A stretch of DNA of 64,000 bases from Zygnema circumcarinatum (lineage: Eukaryota; Streptophyta; Zygnematophyceae; Zygnematales; Zygnemataceae), in assembly GCA_037447605.1 (NCBI GenBank), contig CM074804.1, positions 3,430,776 to 3,494,775 on the forward strand, written 5' to 3'. Positions 1 to 11,600 of this stretch are shown piece after piece; within the stretch, counting starts at the first letter, position 1, and every line of letters starts with the position of its first letter. The position numbers and the translations under genes are program-made. The notes under the pieces are model-generated. The model searched no databases. It was not told where the DNA came from and was given only the letters and a program-made list of their open reading frames with translations.

Positions 1-294
1 AATCCTGCCTATTCCAAGGAGTCACGACGGGTGCTAGTGGTTTAAAAATTTAGCAGCTTTCAGTTACTAAGTTATGATTCAGCCTTCATCTCTGTGTCTC
101 TGAAGTGGAGGGAAAGAAACTTTTTACGCAAAAAGTTGTCTGGAGTTTTGAACTTCCCGCTTCCAATGTTTTCAAAAGAATAGTCCATAACAGTTGCAGC
201 TGTTTAGATAGTGCTGTCATCAGATTCCGTGTTAGGCTGATGTAACATGTATCACAGTATTTGAAATCTTGCGTTGCTTGTGTTCTGAGCACAG
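1..294 (+). other. Intron sequence of the first gene
   Basis: No coding exon is visible here. The stretch ends in an acceptor (AG at 293-294) that opens the first exon I can place for the CCA/poly(A)-polymerase-type gene. The conserved nucleotide-binding N-terminus of that family (the GGxVRD motif and DFD signature) is not present, so the 5' part of the gene must lie to the left of the window. Confidence 0.6.
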
Positions 295-3200
295 GTCAAA
301 AGATTATTCCAGGGAAGAGCGATTGTGGTGGGTCGCCGTTTCCCCATTTGCCATGTGCGAACTCATGGCATCATTACTGAGGTGGGTCATGCTTCCTATT
401 GAAATATGCAGCTCGAGCTTCTTGCTTGCCCTGAGCCTTGCTTTGCATTCTGTCAGTGACGCTGTCTTCTAGAAAAGATTCAGCATATCCAAGCCTCTAG
501 AATTTTCCCTGCATAGTGCAATGCATCTTCCGTGGCGGACACATCCTTTCTACAGATTTTGTTGAACGGCTTTCAAGTGTAGGCCCCTGTAAAGCAGTTG
601 TGTTCAGTCTCGTCACCTCCCTTATTTTGAGTTGCAACGTTATTGGCGCATGCCAGTGTGCACTTTTGAAGTTGACTTTTTCTGCCAAAGGCCCTATAGA
701 TTCTGTTCCACGATCCCCTTCTATGCTTAGAGTGTGATTGAACCCATTCTCCGGCAGGTATCGAGCTTCAGCACAGAATCAAAAGACCCTTTTTTAAAAG
801 GGAAAGGAAGGAAGAAGCAGCAATTGAAATTGAAGAAGCAGCGCTTTAATGGTGGGAATCCTGCAATGAACTCTAGTGAATATGAGTGGGATGACCGCGA
901 TACTGCGAGATGGAGAAACTCCCTCAAACGAGACTTTACTGTGAATGGGTGCGTAAATCTGTCTTGATTTGCATAAATATGTTTCACTCCTGTCCAGAAA
1001 TTTCAGCTTCAATACCAATGCATTCTTTCTAGCTGGGAACGAGCTTTTCGTTCTCGATAGAAGTATTCAGCTTCGAACATATTTAATCGCCTGAACTTTG
1101 GGAGCAGACCTCTTTGCCTTTAAAGTGGGAGCTTGTTTATGCTGTGAGCTCCTGAAAGTGCTTTGTTCTTTGCTCTAGTTTCTGCTTACATGGCTGATGG
1201 TGACAATACAAAGGCTCTCCTTTTCTCCCCACTTGCCGATCTGAAGGATTTTGGAGAGAGTAAGAGTCTCTCTTTCGGCTGTGCGCTTATGGGAAAATGA
1301 GGTTTGCACCGGGCGGCAGGCTGATGTATGAACCATTCAAGAGAATATTGTACGACTACGTGGGGGGCATTCAGGACCTCAAGTTTCGCAAGGTGTTGTA
1401 CTCCTTTGGTGCTTCCTGCTTTCTGCATTTTTATCTAGATTCTGAATTAGTATTTTCTTGAAGCATTGGAAGTTCCATCTACATTACGATCAACTTGTAA
1501 GAAGCTGTTTATGGAATTACTACCGTTGAGCATATCTCCCTGTGAAGTCTGCAAAGGCTCTCCTAGTGAGAGTTGGCGTGACACAGAGTCAAATAGCAGC
1601 ACATCCTCCAGATACGTTGTACATGGTTGTCTCTTAGCTTCACCTTCCTTATCTCTCCGATAGGGTTCTTCTTCAGGAGATCATGTGGCTGGGAGCAATT
1701 CTGCTCATTGTAACAGAGAGCGCACAGGCATCTGCAACATTGACTGGGAAACGAGTGTTGCAGGCGTCGCAATTGCTTAACATGATGTTGTTTGTGTGAT
1801 GGCTGACCAGGTCCGCACAATATTGCCAGCAGATTCGTTAAATGAAGATCCCGGTAAGCTGTCAATCTTTTAGTCGGGGAGCCATACTGCCCCATGCTGA
1901 ATTTCCAGCTGTAGTGATTGACACAACTGAATGACGATGAACAATCCTTCACTCTCCTTAGCCCTAGATGGAGCCCAAGGCAGTTCACGACTCCGCCATA
2001 CATGAAGCGCCTTTTTCAACCTTGTACTTTTTGAAAAGTGCTTTCAATTGCTGTCCGCAGCTCGATATCTGCGAGCCATTCGCATTGCTGCTCGGCTGGG
2101 CCTCTCTTTGGATTCAAATGTGAGCCGTATGCTGGATAATTCGGCACCGGCTGTAGCCCTCGTTGGCAAGGTGATCATTCTGCAGTGGAGTTGTTCAATG
2201 TTCTTATTATGTATGAGTCGAGGGAGGGCAGAATGTGAAATCCCATCTACCAATATGGTTATAAAACGACAGTCAAACTTTGCATGAATGAAAGCTGTAG
2301 AACATTTGTGGAATACAACAGTGCAGAAACCCATGCTACGGTTCTGGAGGCACTGAACATTTCGGCAATTCCTGCAAATCTGCAATTGGAACTAGGGAGT
2401 AGGAACTGCTTCTACAATAACAGTTGATGGCTGTGAAAGTGCTGGTGATGTGGGAGCAGTCCCGGCTGATGTCGGAGGTTCACATTATGCTTGCGTATGG
2501 GGCAGCGGAGGCTTCACTTCGGTTATTGTGGCGCTTCCGCTTATTGGAGCTCCTCCTACCTTTGCAAGTAAAAATCCATGGTTCTATTGCTTCATATTCT
2601 GCACACTGCTTAAACGTTTGTGAAGATGGTCTCCTCGCTCGAGGAGCTCCATAGCACTGGTCACTCCTTAGTACATTTCTAAGTTCTTTGTCTTATTTCC
2701 CATTAACTGAAACCGAGACAGGTAGTCTTCTGTGTTCCTGTCGGAGGTTTATTAGGAATAGGTTCTGCTTGACTTCCTCCAATATTGGCATTTTCTCTCT
2801 CAAGTCTCCTCAGTTTTTTCTGAAGCTAGCCTTCATCAGGACTGATAAATCTTCTTTTTGAAAGGACTTCCAGACTCGAGCTTTAACAGGAAGGCTTGCA
2901 TTCTTTGCAGGCTGAATACTTACGCTCATTAAGCTTTGCCCGGCGATCGACGAAGACAAATTTTCTTCTTGTATTAAGCTAACAAAACCCTTTCTTATTC
3001 ATTGCTGGCTCCTTGCTTCGTTCTGCTCCCAACCGTTGTTGATTTAAACATGCTGAGTTGTTCTTTTTCGAAACTGCTGCTTCTAGAGGTCCGTGCCTTC
3101 CTTATTCTGTGGCTGCGGCTCATTGATTGGGTACGGAAAGGGAAGGTCAGGAGTTGATGGGCAGCCTCGATCGCTTCACTTCCCCTGACAAGCCCTGCAA

Positions 3201-4817
3201 TGGGAGTCTCTGGTGGGTCTAAGGCATCACTAAGGCTCACGCACCATCCCTCAGTTGAAGTATCGTTCAGGCAGAACATAAGACATTGATCTACCATTAA
3301 ATACTTCTGCCATGAATCATCTTTAGCTTTTTTCTGAAGTCAGGCCCTTCTAATAGCAGTTGAGCTTGCTTATATTTCAGCTATCGGCAAGCATTTGGTA
3401 ACTGTAAAGGAAATGATGCGAACGCCTTTGAATGGTCTGCCTATTTGTAGCTCATAGCTTGGCAGGTTTTTGGCATGTGGCAGGGTGGCATTGCTTGCGT
3501 TCCATATGGCCGTTGATGAGCAGAAAGTAGTGTTGTCCAGCACTGTTATAACAGCAGCAGCTTTGGCAGTTCACGATGGCCAAGGGGCAGTTGAGGCTGC
3601 CAAGAAAGCACAACGGATTCACAAACGATTGCAGAAGGAGAGGAATGGAGATGCGCAGGATGATAGATGGCGGGCAGCGAACGTGGCTGGTGAAGGAATC
3701 GATACGTCGACTGTGACGCAAGTCGAACCCGAGCTTGTTAAGGACGAGCATGTTGAAGGAAGGAGCCGGTTGAGGAGCAAAGATGCTGAATCGACAGAAA
3801 CGTCAAACGCTATTGCAGGACGCGCAATTAAGGTGCTGAGTCTTTGGAGAGTCATGTCAGTCACTTTGATAACGAGCCTGTACTTGGTCTGGTGCAAAGT
3901 GCGGCTGACTTCTTCCGAATGCATATTTGTCATTTGTTTGGGAAGAATCAGAATAAAGCTTCAGTGTAGAACAAGATAAAATTGGACGAGGTGGTCTTAT
4001 TCTAAGCATGGGGATTCTGAGAGTATGGGAACATGCAATTCTCCCACGGATTTCATATGGCCCTCCCTTTGTGATGAGACCTGAAGTCTCCTCTTGGCTG
4101 GGTTGGGAGGACGCAGTTGCTAAAAAGCTCGATGGAACAGATACAAAAGCTTACAGACTTCGGTTTGGCGACAACCGTGACCAAGGAGCGTTTGGGTATT
4201 GAAGTTGGAGACCTTGTAAGAGCCTATCCTTCCTCATGGCAGCAATGGCTTCTTTTTTTTCGTTGTATAAACGAGGGTACATGCATTATATTGGATTGCG
4301 CGGATGCCTGACCGGTGACAGACTGGCAGACTGCGTTTAGCTGACGGGATTATGCCGCCTGCAAAATGTAGTGTTATTGAAGCTGTATACCTGGAACGCA
4401 TTCACCTCCCTATTTCCTTATCAGATGTGACGTGAAGACTCTAGCTTTCGTGGCACAGCCGTGGAGTTGAGAGAGTAGAGGGTGAGAGGTTCTCGGTTTG
4501 GGTCTTCAGTTTTTCCTATGGATTTAATCGTGACGTAATGAGCGTATTGAACAGCGCGATAATTGCTGACATGATTCGCGTGTCACCTTGTGCAGGTTGT
4601 CATTGCAAAGACCAATGCATTTCGTGCCAGGAGCATGTTTGATCGCTACAGGCGGCGCAAGAAGGATGGGGGTGACGAGCTCCTAAAGAAGACGCGGTCC
4701 TCGTCTCATGAGAGGGAGCATGAGGATGCTGAAGATGTCATTGACGATGAGTTAAAAAGCACCTCCTACATGTTCTCCAGAATAGTTCTCAATTCGATAT
4801 ATCCACGGACACCTTAA
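295..4817 (+). CDS. CCA-adding enzyme / poly(A) polymerase family protein (5' end outside window)
   Basis: This is a nucleotidyltransferase of the class II CCA/poly(A) polymerase family, which adds nucleotides to RNA 3' ends (tRNA CCA or poly(A)). In plants the family is annotated as polynucleotide adenylyltransferase and is often organellar. Exons with consistent phase are 295-381, 758-948, 1320-1392, 1811-1853, 2061-2170, 2460-2567, 2911-2970, 3484-3832, 4117-4215 and 4596-4817 (TAA). They spell family landmarks in order: VVGRRFPICHV, EVSSFST, W(R)xSLKRDFTVNGLMYEPF, YVGGIQDLKFRKVRTI, NEDPARYLRAIRIAARLG, and RLMSEVHIMLAYGAAEASLRLLW split over its exons, ending in a basic RARSMFDRYRRRKK tail. 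The N-terminal catalytic GGxVRD/DxD segment is missing because the gene starts left of position 1. One short exon between 2971 and 3483, where the family has a segment near a PCHSSLW motif, is not resolved; a candidate begins near 3052. Whether it makes CCA or poly(A) tails cannot be read from this part. Confidence 0.87.
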
Positions 4818-6210
4818 TTCAGAGGACCTTTTGGAAACGCTCCACACGATGGCCTGTTGAAGCTTTGGTGATTGCACCTCCCGCCCCCGTCTCTCTCAGA
4901 AACTGTCTCATGTCCTGTCTGTCTTGCGGACCGCTCGTGCTATGGACTGAACGGAAAATGGATCGCTCTGTTGTGTGCCTGAGCATGTCACCGCACCCTC
5001 ATCCATATGAAAACGTCGCATTCTCCATCTCGTTGCCAGTGAGGAGAGATCGTGCTGCTTTTTGCAAAACCGTGAATAGTGGGCCTCAAAACTTCAGCAA
5101 AGCACTGGAACAAAAGCGAATGGGGATGTCCAATGCACGTCCCCCGACGCAGATACAATGAAGCAGAATTCGCACAAACACACAAGATACGCTTTCGACT
5201 TTGAATAACTTCAACTGCGGTGTGCAGGCAATTGTCGAGCTGCACGTGCTCGGAAGGTTTCCTGAGGCACGGTGGCCCTTGTGGTCGCCCATCGTTAAAA
5301 TCACCAAAGTCAATAGTTTCTTGTTGCTCGTGCAATTTATCGTCGTCGTTGCCAGAAAGCACGTCAAAGCATCCAGGTACACTTGTTATAGCGTTGTTTT
5401 GCCTTCTGTGACACCGCAAAACGTCCAATGTTATTACAGTTCCTAGGGCTTTTGTAAGTCTCTTGCAAACTACATTCAGCGTGTTCGCTCTCTTCCGCTC
5501 TCTCACCGTAAAGCAGACAAGCAAACACATGTACAGCGGCTCGTCTGGGCCTCCTTCGAGCTCCATCCATGGTCGCCCGGGGGCAGCTCTCGACTGATTG
5601 ATTGGCTGCGCGGTTTCGTATGTATGTGGCTTGTAAGAAGCAAGTGGCGAGGACCCCCCCCAAGAGTCTCAGAAAGCCCCGCCCACCCTCTGCAGGCAGG
5701 CAGGAACCCTCTTCAGCTGTTCGCAACGCCGCCAGCACAGCGTCCGCCGCCCTGCCCCAAAGCTAATGCTCGCGTGCACTGCACTGCACTGCACTGCCTC
5801 TGCTCCCCGGATGGACGCGTCGCACGGCCCTTAAAAGTGCAAAGTTCGTTTCTCCGCTTAGCGTTTCAGCACCACTTTGTCTGCAAAGGGCAGAGGCCAC
5901 CTTTACAGCCAGTTTGGCACATGTTCTCCACGTTTCCAGTCAACAGTCCTCGTATTTACCACCCTGAAGAGTGCGTCCCCAAGAAATTCGCCCCGATTTT
6001 GCCGAAACCACCTTTTTGTACGGTAACTTTGTGTTAGCCGTACTAGCCGTATTAGCCGTACAGTCTAATCACGTTACAGCAGTACAGTACAGTACTGTAC
6101 CTGACCGTACGGCCTGGACGGACATCAAGAGTACGGATGGTCGCACGAGCGATCTGCCCCCTTTTCTTCTTCCTTTCTAGCACGGCTTTTTAGCAAGAGA
6201 GATGATATAT
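4818..6210. other. Intergenic region, no gene recognised
   Basis: There are only short open frames without family features or matching splice signals. The 3' end of the preceding gene lies on the left. Around 6030-6130 there is a dense run of CCGTA/GTAC words (CCGTACTAGCCGTATTAGC and a GTACAGTAC series) that recurs in other intergenic parts of the window. Confidence 0.6.
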
Positions 6211-6413
6211 TTTGAACTCACGATGGCAAGGCCATCAAACGTACATGAAGGAAATCAACATCGGGAACCAAAGGGAGCGGTCACAATGGACTAAAGGTCA
6301 AAGAAAAAGCTTCTGAACGGATGTCTACTCCTAGGCTCAACAACACGGCACTAGAAGCAGCCGCGAAGGTCACCAAGATGGCTTTTTAGTGGCCTTGCCA
6401 TCGTGAGTTCAAA
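6211..6413 (+). mobile_element. Small inverted-repeat element (MITE-like), copy 1
   Basis: This 203-bp element is bounded by perfect 24-bp terminal inverted repeats at 6211-6234 and 6390-6413, beginning TTTGAACTCACGATGGC. Each terminal repeat itself holds the mini-palindrome GATGGC-AAG-GCCATC or a near version of it. It has no coding capacity. Related copies lie at 6541-6723 (inverted), 28714-28898 (inverted), 38937-38964 (terminus only) and 62848-62945 (left half). I could not see a clear target-site duplication. The left flank GATGATATATT is shared with the 62.8-kb copy and may belong to the element. Confidence 0.8.
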
Positions 6414-6540
6414 CAAACATCTTTTACTTTTTTCCTTTTTTTTTTCGGCCAGAAGCAGAAAGTTTGTCGTGTAGTAGAATTCCAATCAAAAATTCTAGAA
6501 GTCAGGCCGTTTTATAAAACACTTTTAGAAGTCCCTCCTC

Positions 6541-6723
6541 GCGATGTGCCGCACATCGGTGACCTTCGCGGCTGCTTCTAGGGGCTGCGTTGTTGCGCCT
6601 AGGCGTAGTTTTCCGCTCCTAGCTTCGTTTTATTGTGTTTCGGTCCTTTGTGACCAGTCCTTCGTGGTTCCACATTTTGCCTTTGTCCATGTACATTTGA
6701 TGGCCTCGCCATCGCGAGTTCAA
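6541..6723 (-). mobile_element. Diverged MITE-like element, copy 2 (inverted)
   Basis: Read on the minus strand, it matches copy 1 with many substitutions. It shares the terminus TTGAACTCGCGATGGCGAGG, the CATGTACATTTGATGG-type segment, and the block GGTGACCTTCGCGGCTGCTT. It lies only about 130 bp from copy 1 and in the opposite orientation, so the two could fold together in single strands. Confidence 0.7.
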
Positions 6724-7661
6724 TGAAGGTTCCACTTTCTCCTTTTAGAAGGGCTCGTCAGTCGTATGGATGTACGGGTGGGTGTACGGTAATCCCTCTG
6801 ACGGGCCAACGCCAATTCAATGACCGTACGACAGGCATTGTCACCTAAGGGAATTCCCTAAAATCCCGAATTTTACTTATTTTCGGGATTTGAGGGAGTT
6901 TTCTGTGCGTGCTTTGTTTGTACCGTTCTTGTACTTTTTTGTAATTTTTGTGTATTTCTTTGGTACTTTGTTTGTACTTTGCAAGATTTTTTTTGTCTCG
7001 TAATAGCATTCGAATGTCATTGCCCGCCTGCAAAGTGAAAAAAAAAAAAAAAAGTCGAGAAAGCGAGCCATCCATCTTGAACAATCAACCCCCTTATGAC
7101 AAAACTTAATGTCACAATTTTTCTAACATTGCTGACATGTCGAACGACGCATGCAGCATGAGAGTTCGCCTCCTCTTTCACTCCATGCTGCGATTCACAT
7201 CAAACTGTGGTTCCCACAGCCGCACGCCGAGCAAGGCTCACTGCTCCAAGAACTGAACGATTGAAAATGCAACTCTCCAAAGGCCTCCCCCAAACCCCTC
7301 TGCTGCCCTCCCTACGTTTTCGCCAAAACGACCAAAGTGCTCGCTGTATTCAGTATTGACATCCTCTTGGCGCCAGCCTTATCTCCTCGTTCGAACACGA
7401 GGCAGAAACGGCACCCACACACAAGCAGCCGCAAGGCCTGTCTGTGAGTCCGAGCAGTGAGTGCCCTTGAGACCAAACTTGTGGTCGCGGCCGCTTGAAA
7501 CTTCACCGACTTCCCGTCCTTTGTCCTTGCCCGCATTTCAGGCTTCAAAGGAAACGAGGCACGAGGGGGGCGGGCAGCAGGCAGGGAGACCGTATTTCGT
7601 TTCATCCGTACGTCAGGGACCGCCATGTGTACGTCTTATAATAGGGACTTTCTGAGTTTTA
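6724..7661. other. Intergenic, AT-rich with small hairpin
   Basis: No gene is recognised. A short hairpin (AAATCCCGAA / TTCGGGATTT) lies near 6859-6893. It is followed by a T-rich stretch with repeated TTTGTAC words and a poly-A run near 7038-7052. A 60-80-residue Lys-rich open frame on the minus strand is low-complexity and is not called. Confidence 0.5.
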
Positions 7662-8197
7662 GGAGAATATACCGCCCCCCTTTTTGGTTATCCCGCCCCT
7701 GTTTTTTGAAATCCCACTCTCCCATTTTGGCTATTCCCCCCCCTCCCATTTTGGGATATCCCGCCCCTACCTTGGACATTCCCCCCTTGTTTTTTCCTTC
7801 TCACACCGTAAAGACATTCGCAAAGAGAGAGCAGAGCAGAGAAGAGAGGGATCTCTCTCTCTCTCCCACTCTCTCTGAGCAAAGGAGAGAAGAGGAGAGA
7901 GAGAGAGCAGAGGAGTGAGAGCCGAGGAGAGAGAGTATAGAGGAGAGAGAGAGAGCAGTGGAGTGAGAGCAGAGGGGAGAGAGACTAGAGGAGAGAGCAG
8001 AGGAGAGAGCAAAGGAGCGAGAGAGAATGAGCAGAATCTCCTCCCGAAATATCCAAAATGGGGGGGGATAGCCAAAATCGGAGGGGGGGCAGAATAGCCA
8101 AAATCGGAGGGGGGGCAGAATAGCCAAAATGAGATACTGGGATTTCAGAAAAACGGGGGCGGGATAACCAAAAAAGGTGGGCGGTATATAGTTCTCC
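7662..8197. mobile_element. Non-autonomous DNA-transposon-like element with 8-bp target duplication
   Basis: The 536-bp element begins GGAGAATATACCGCCC and ends with its near inverse, GGGCGGTATATAGTTCTCC. The terminal inverted repeats extend imperfectly for about 70 bp through TTGGTTATCCCGCCCC and ATTTTGGCTA. Both ends are flanked by the identical octamer GAGTTTTA (7654-7661 and 8198-8205), the size of duplication expected for hAT-type insertion. The interior is GA-rich (about 7815-8030) between short repeated CCAAAAT-GG-CCGATT-type units. There is no transposase frame, so it would depend on an enzyme supplied elsewhere. A superfamily assignment rests only on duplication length. Confidence 0.8.
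7815..8030 (+). repeat. GA-rich simple-sequence tract inside the element
   Basis: Irregular (GAGAGA)n, GAGCAGAG and GAGGAGAG units make up nearly the whole tract. It creates long arginine/glutamate or serine/leucine open frames in several reading frames, all artefacts of composition. Confidence 0.85.
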
Positions 8198-8614
8198 GAG
8201 TTTTATTTCGACTATACTAGGGACTTATTCAAGAATCTCTGGTTTGAACGATGCCTGCCGTACGGACTTACACTTCGTCCAATTTCAACGGTCGTAAAAA
8301 AGTTCTAAAAGTGTTTTAAATCTCGGAAACTCTTAGATATTAGAACGTTTTAATTCTGAAATTTAAACTCTAAAAGTCCTTTGTACGGACGCTTTGCCAT
8401 CCCCAGCCCTGTCAGCGGGCAGCTGTGTAGACCTGCCCGGCCGCCCGCCTGCGGAGTGCATAGGGCGGAGTGCGCGCAGGCCATGATGGAAGGGAGGAAG
8501 GAAGCCCCGTCTGGCCCGCACGGCCCCTGCATCGCGCGCTGCACTTGCGATGGCCGCACTGAGATGAGACTCTTCTCCTCCGCTGCGGCTTCCGAGTAGA
8601 ATGCGCATGGACTT

Positions 8615-11600
8615 ATGGCAACTTCAGGCGATTCAAATGGCCCGGACTCAATACCGCAGCGCAGGTCGGGGGATGCGCTCCCCTCCAGAGGGAGAATGCT
8701 GCCCCCTGTTGGCAGGCCTCCAACGGACAGTCACCTTCACTCATCGCTTCCAGATGGTGCGCGCACCGTGTTTGCTGCAGCTCCGCTCGATGTGAGGGAT
8801 CAGTCGCCACCTGCGCCCAATGCAGCTCAGCTTTCTCCTAATGGCCGCCTAACTAGAACTTCACTTGGAAGCCAACGATCTCGAACAGACAGTGCTGGAG
8901 CATCTCCGACAAGCACTCGGTCATCTGTCGGAAGTCCTGCTGGCGGCTCACCTGTGCGGCCTAGAGCTCCGGTCGCATCAGCGACGCCTGCTTCCTCCTC
9001 CTCCAGGATACCTCGCTCAGCCCCTGCAACTTCTGGTGATCCTAGCCAATCCAGAAGTCAAGAGTCTGCAGTTGCACGGAGACCTGGACAAACGGCCAGC
9101 TCCTCTACATCTCTCACTTCTCGCAGTGCCGCAGGCTCTACATCCCTGCAAGCAAGTAGCAGGATTAGGGCTAGCAGTGCCACCTCCTCTGGCCGTGCAT
9201 CCAGCTCGCCATTGAGAAGCAGTCCAAGCAGCCAGACAGGATCACGGACCTCCACCCTCTCCAGTGCACACTCTCCTGCTAACAGACAGAGCCCTTCGCC
9301 ATCTGCGATTAGGACAGGCAGCTCTCCTTCACTAGCGGCCGGGAAGTCTAGGTCACCTTCAATGGCAGAGAAAGGAGAGACAAGAGGAACGACTTCCGCA
9401 AGAGCTGGGCTTGGAAGCCGACCACCGAGCCCCGGGGGGACAGCTGGAGTGAGATCGTCCACTGGAACGGAGGATTCCGGGAAGGGAAAAATGGCAGCAA
9501 AAGGAATAAGCATCAAGGTGCACTACTAAGAAGGGCTTTTAGTGAGTCGTCTTCTTGCAAAATCAGATTGTGTATTGTAATTTAGAGGACATGACACGCG
9601 TTAAACCCCCCTCCTTTTTGCCGGTGTCCAGTTGGCCCTTGCGTTTTCACCTTGCTGGCTATAATTCGTTCTCAGGCTTGTTTGGGAATGGGCCGACTTG
9701 TGGGAGCAGACTTCTGGAAAGGCGCCAGTCGAACCAGATCAGGTCAGTCTTCTTGTCGAAGGGAAATCCTTGTTTTAAGCTATCAAGCAAGTCCAAGCAA
9801 TGGTTTTAGCTAGAGGTGCCTCTTTCTCGTCATACGCCACAACATAGCCTTTTTCCTTCCTTTGCCCTCTTTTCCCCCCCCGCCCCCCTATTTTTTGCGT
9901 TTCTTAGTCTCGCGTCGCTGACGTACTTTTGCACACTTTGGGGATGCAGATTGCAGCACCAGCTTTTGACAAGGTGAGTACAAAAGCAGACATCTGGTTT
10001 CGCTGAAGCACGCAGTTCACCACTCATAAATAGTGAACTGACTTCCCCACAAATTGTCAGTTATTAGAGTTGCTCTTCGAGTTGGGCCTCAGGGTCTAGA
10101 TTGAGTTGAGGGGTATAAAGTTGTTGATCTTTCTTTTCCGAAGTCATCTCCTTGCCTCCAAGAGCTCACATACATAATTTCATTATTGATGGGGTCAATG
10201 ATTCAATGATTCGAACCTGAATCTAAACTTTCGTCCTTCCCTTAGCGTAGATGCTTATGTAAATTGGAGCATTACAGATGTTGCACAAATTTGCACCTTT
10301 TGCCCCTGCATGGCGTGACAGTTCCGAGCCTGCCTATTCTGACTATATTCCCCTATTCTGGAATAGTTTTTCGAATACGCACTTCTATCCTTACATTGTC
10401 GGATTTTAAAGCAAGTGAGCCCCGTAAAATATATTCAATTTTTTTTTGTTTTTTTACGATCGCACTACGTACTCCATGGCTTTTGAACAAGGAGTATGGG
10501 TCCATGAATTTAAGTATGAACCTTGCCTAACATGAACACTCGTGAATTTATCAAAAAGGGAAAATGGATCTAAGAAACGCAGTTTGTGTATTCTTAACTT
10601 GTTGGGAGGCATCACAGTATAGAAAATTTCGATCCATAGCCTTATTGAATCAGTTTGCAGATTATACGCATGATCTCTACCGGGAGGACTGATACAATTC
10701 AGTGGGGGGAGTATATGGGGTCATATGAATTTCAACTTAATTTCACGATTGTTTTGATTCAAGATCTTTAGCAAATGTTTTAGATGTGGACCTCTAGTGT
10801 ATAACCGTAAGTTAGCGACTAAGGAATGCAGCGGTAGTTCCCCGTCAGAGTTCACTTGTCATTGAGTGGCGCTGAAGGACCGCAAGGGATTCAATCGTTT
10901 ATATTTTTCTCCGTGCCTCGTCATTGTTTCAAGAATGGAAGCTAGCTGTATTGTGTCGCTATTCCACGCCTTGATGGCATTTTGGCGGTAGGTCAATGTG
11001 CTTTACTGGATTTGTAGACGCGTGGCTGGCTTTATTTCCTTTGCAGCAATGTCTCGCAGAGTGAGCTTGCCCCAAAGTTAGATTGAATTTGCAGTTTCCT
11101 TGGCGTTCAAAAGAATTGAAAAGAATTGGAAAGAATTCAAAAGAATTGAGCCAATAGTTAAACAGGTTTGAATGTGCCTGCTCTTACTGCGGCTCACTCT
11201 ACGGTATGACGGGGTGCACAGTCAGTGATTACTCCACTGTAATTTTGGCAAGCTTCTGCTTCTTTTGTTTTGAAGTGATTTCCAGGCATGACTCGGGCAG
11301 CAAGAATCTCAAACTAACTCATGATTGTGTCTGACTCGATTACTGCAGCTTGAAAACTGATTTGTCACTAAAGCCAGCTTTAATTTTAAGCCAAATGACC
11401 CGTCTCTGCGCTACTGCTGCTTTAATTCGTGGAACATTGGCTTAATGGTCCCTGAAGGTTGAGCGTTACAAGTTTGTACGAAGATGAATGCCACATTTGT
11501 AACGATAAGTGTTGCACGATATTTAGTTGGGAAAAACCCTGGAGATAATGCTGAATGTGCCTGGAGTGCTGTGGATTCTTGGCAGGTTAATGCCCTGCAA

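Noticed and set aside
7767-8127. Overlapping Ser/Leu-rich and Arg/Glu-rich open frames of about 100 residues
   Set aside because: They are translations of the GA/CT simple repeat inside the transposon-like element.
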